A DNA stretch of 64,000 nucleotides, taken from positions 80,703,268 through 80,767,267 of the forward strand of contig NC_089981.1 of the NCBI RefSeq assembly GCF_036417845.1. The letters are read 5' to 3'. The translations under genes and the position numbers were made by a program. Below, one piece after another: positions 63,515 through 64,000 of the stretch. The DNA comes from Apteryx mantelli. Taxonomy: Eukaryota > Chordata > Aves > Apterygiformes > Apterygidae. The notes beneath the pieces were generated by a model. It searched no databases and was not told where the DNA came from. It worked only from the letters and a program-made list of their open reading frames with translations. Positions within the stretch are counted from its first letter, which is position 1. The number at the start of each line of letters is the position of its first letter.

Positions 63515-63640
63515 TGCCTGCGATAGGCACCTGTAGTCAGTGACCTATTTCTCATTTGTACAGTGGAGATAATGCCCACCCTGCGTGTTACACATACATT
63601 CACTTGCATATGTGTGAAATGATTAGGCATTTAGATGGAT
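63515..63640 (+). mobile_element. MIR-like SINE relic, sense
   Basis: GTGACCTATTTCTCATTTGT followed by ACAGTGGAGATAATGCCCACC follows the MIR order of a GTGACC-type box, then TTTCCTCATCTGTAAAATGG, then GGATAATA and CCTACCT. A GTGAAATGATTAGGCAT segment then takes the place of the GAGGATTAAATGAG block. It is diverged but collinear. Confidence 0.5.
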
Positions 63641-64000
63641 GAGGAGCAAATATTAAAGCCCAACAGAAGGGGATGTTGATATGAGGGAAAGACCATTCTG
63701 ATGCCAAAGGTGCTAGTAAAGGTTGCAAATACTTGAGAATATGAGATGGTGGTATGAGTAGCTTAGAGAAGCAGGGTAGGTTTGCAGGTGTTGTTTAATG
63801 CCAAAGAGCATTGATAGGAAAAAGAGCTTCTGCATCCATTCTGTTGGTTTGGGCTGGGAAGGGGTACATGACCTTTAGCGAGTGCCCTAACTCAGGCTGT
63901 AAGTGTCAGAGGAAGATGGGCTCCACATTACAGTGCCAGCCTAGACCTTGTTGGAAGACCTGTTCCATGCATCCCTTCAGATGCCCTGTGTAACCCTGAG

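Larger units (their letters stand above)
48562..64000. other. Upstream region of GPR132, no recognisable coding exon
   Basis: More than 15 kb of sequence of intermediate composition. No frame in it resembles a known protein. It probably contains non-coding leader exons and regulatory elements of GPR132. By human gene order JAG2 should lie further right, and no JAG2-like EGF or DSL coding sequence is seen here. Contents noted: a degenerate AAGAATGT-type repeat at 49318-49372, T tracts at about 52374 and 57211, a plus-strand acceptor-like site at 62700 and a MIR-like segment at 63515-63640. Confidence 0.55.

Noticed and set aside
1-64000. CRISPR arrays, tRNA or rRNA genes, prokaryotic operons, endogenous virus genes
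   Set aside because: None seen. The sequence is vertebrate throughout, and no gag, pol or env-like frame was found apart from the CR1 LINE reverse transcriptase.

Overview
The window is vertebrate nuclear DNA, almost certainly avian. Most of it is AT-rich and non-coding, with CpG islands and spliced genes. It carries CR1 LINE copies with the typical bird 3' end, which finishes in two copies of ATTCTGTG. Gene order and orientation match human 14q32.33, where CDCA4 and GPR132 are adjacent and on the same strand. Other sauropsids such as turtles or crocodilians cannot be fully excluded. I cannot name the bird order.

There are three host protein genes, all on the minus strand. (1) A SERTA-domain gene, coding 2389..3237, has a probable non-coding first exon near 14000 inside a CpG island. 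(2) CDCA4, coding 23250..23999, has a probable first exon near 30111..30330 inside a second CpG island. (3) GPR132 (G2A, a class A GPCR) has its coding exon at 47422..48537. Each coding region is one exon whose splice acceptor lies just upstream of the ATG.

Layout: 1-2388 is the 3' UTR and flank of the SERTA gene. 3242-13999 is its intron, which holds an old CR1 fragment. 13650-14640 is CpG island 1. 14641-22440 is intergenic. 22441-24005 is the last exon of CDCA4, and 24006-30110 is its intron, with a MIR-like SINE. 29290-30950 is CpG island 2. 30951-38983 is intergenic, with an orphan CpG cluster at 33070-33540. 38984-41140 is a 5'-truncated CR1 whose reverse-transcriptase ORF is still open. 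41141-46364 is intergenic, 46365-48559 is the last exon of GPR132, and 48562-64000 is its upstream region with no recognisable coding exon.

The SERTA gene and CDCA4 are two members of the same transcriptional co-regulator family, side by side with parallel gene structures. CDCA4 is a cell-cycle and E2F-linked factor, and its promoter holds two exact NF-Y-type repeats and YY1-like sites. The extra SERTA gene is the most interesting object here. From memory of human gene order it has no counterpart beside mammalian CDCA4, yet it mirrors the SERTAD1/SERTAD3 pair near AKT2. The second most interesting point is that the CDCA4 leader exon is open in frame with the coding exon, from an upstream ATG in strong context. 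I see no bacterial-type system, CRISPR array, tRNA or rRNA.
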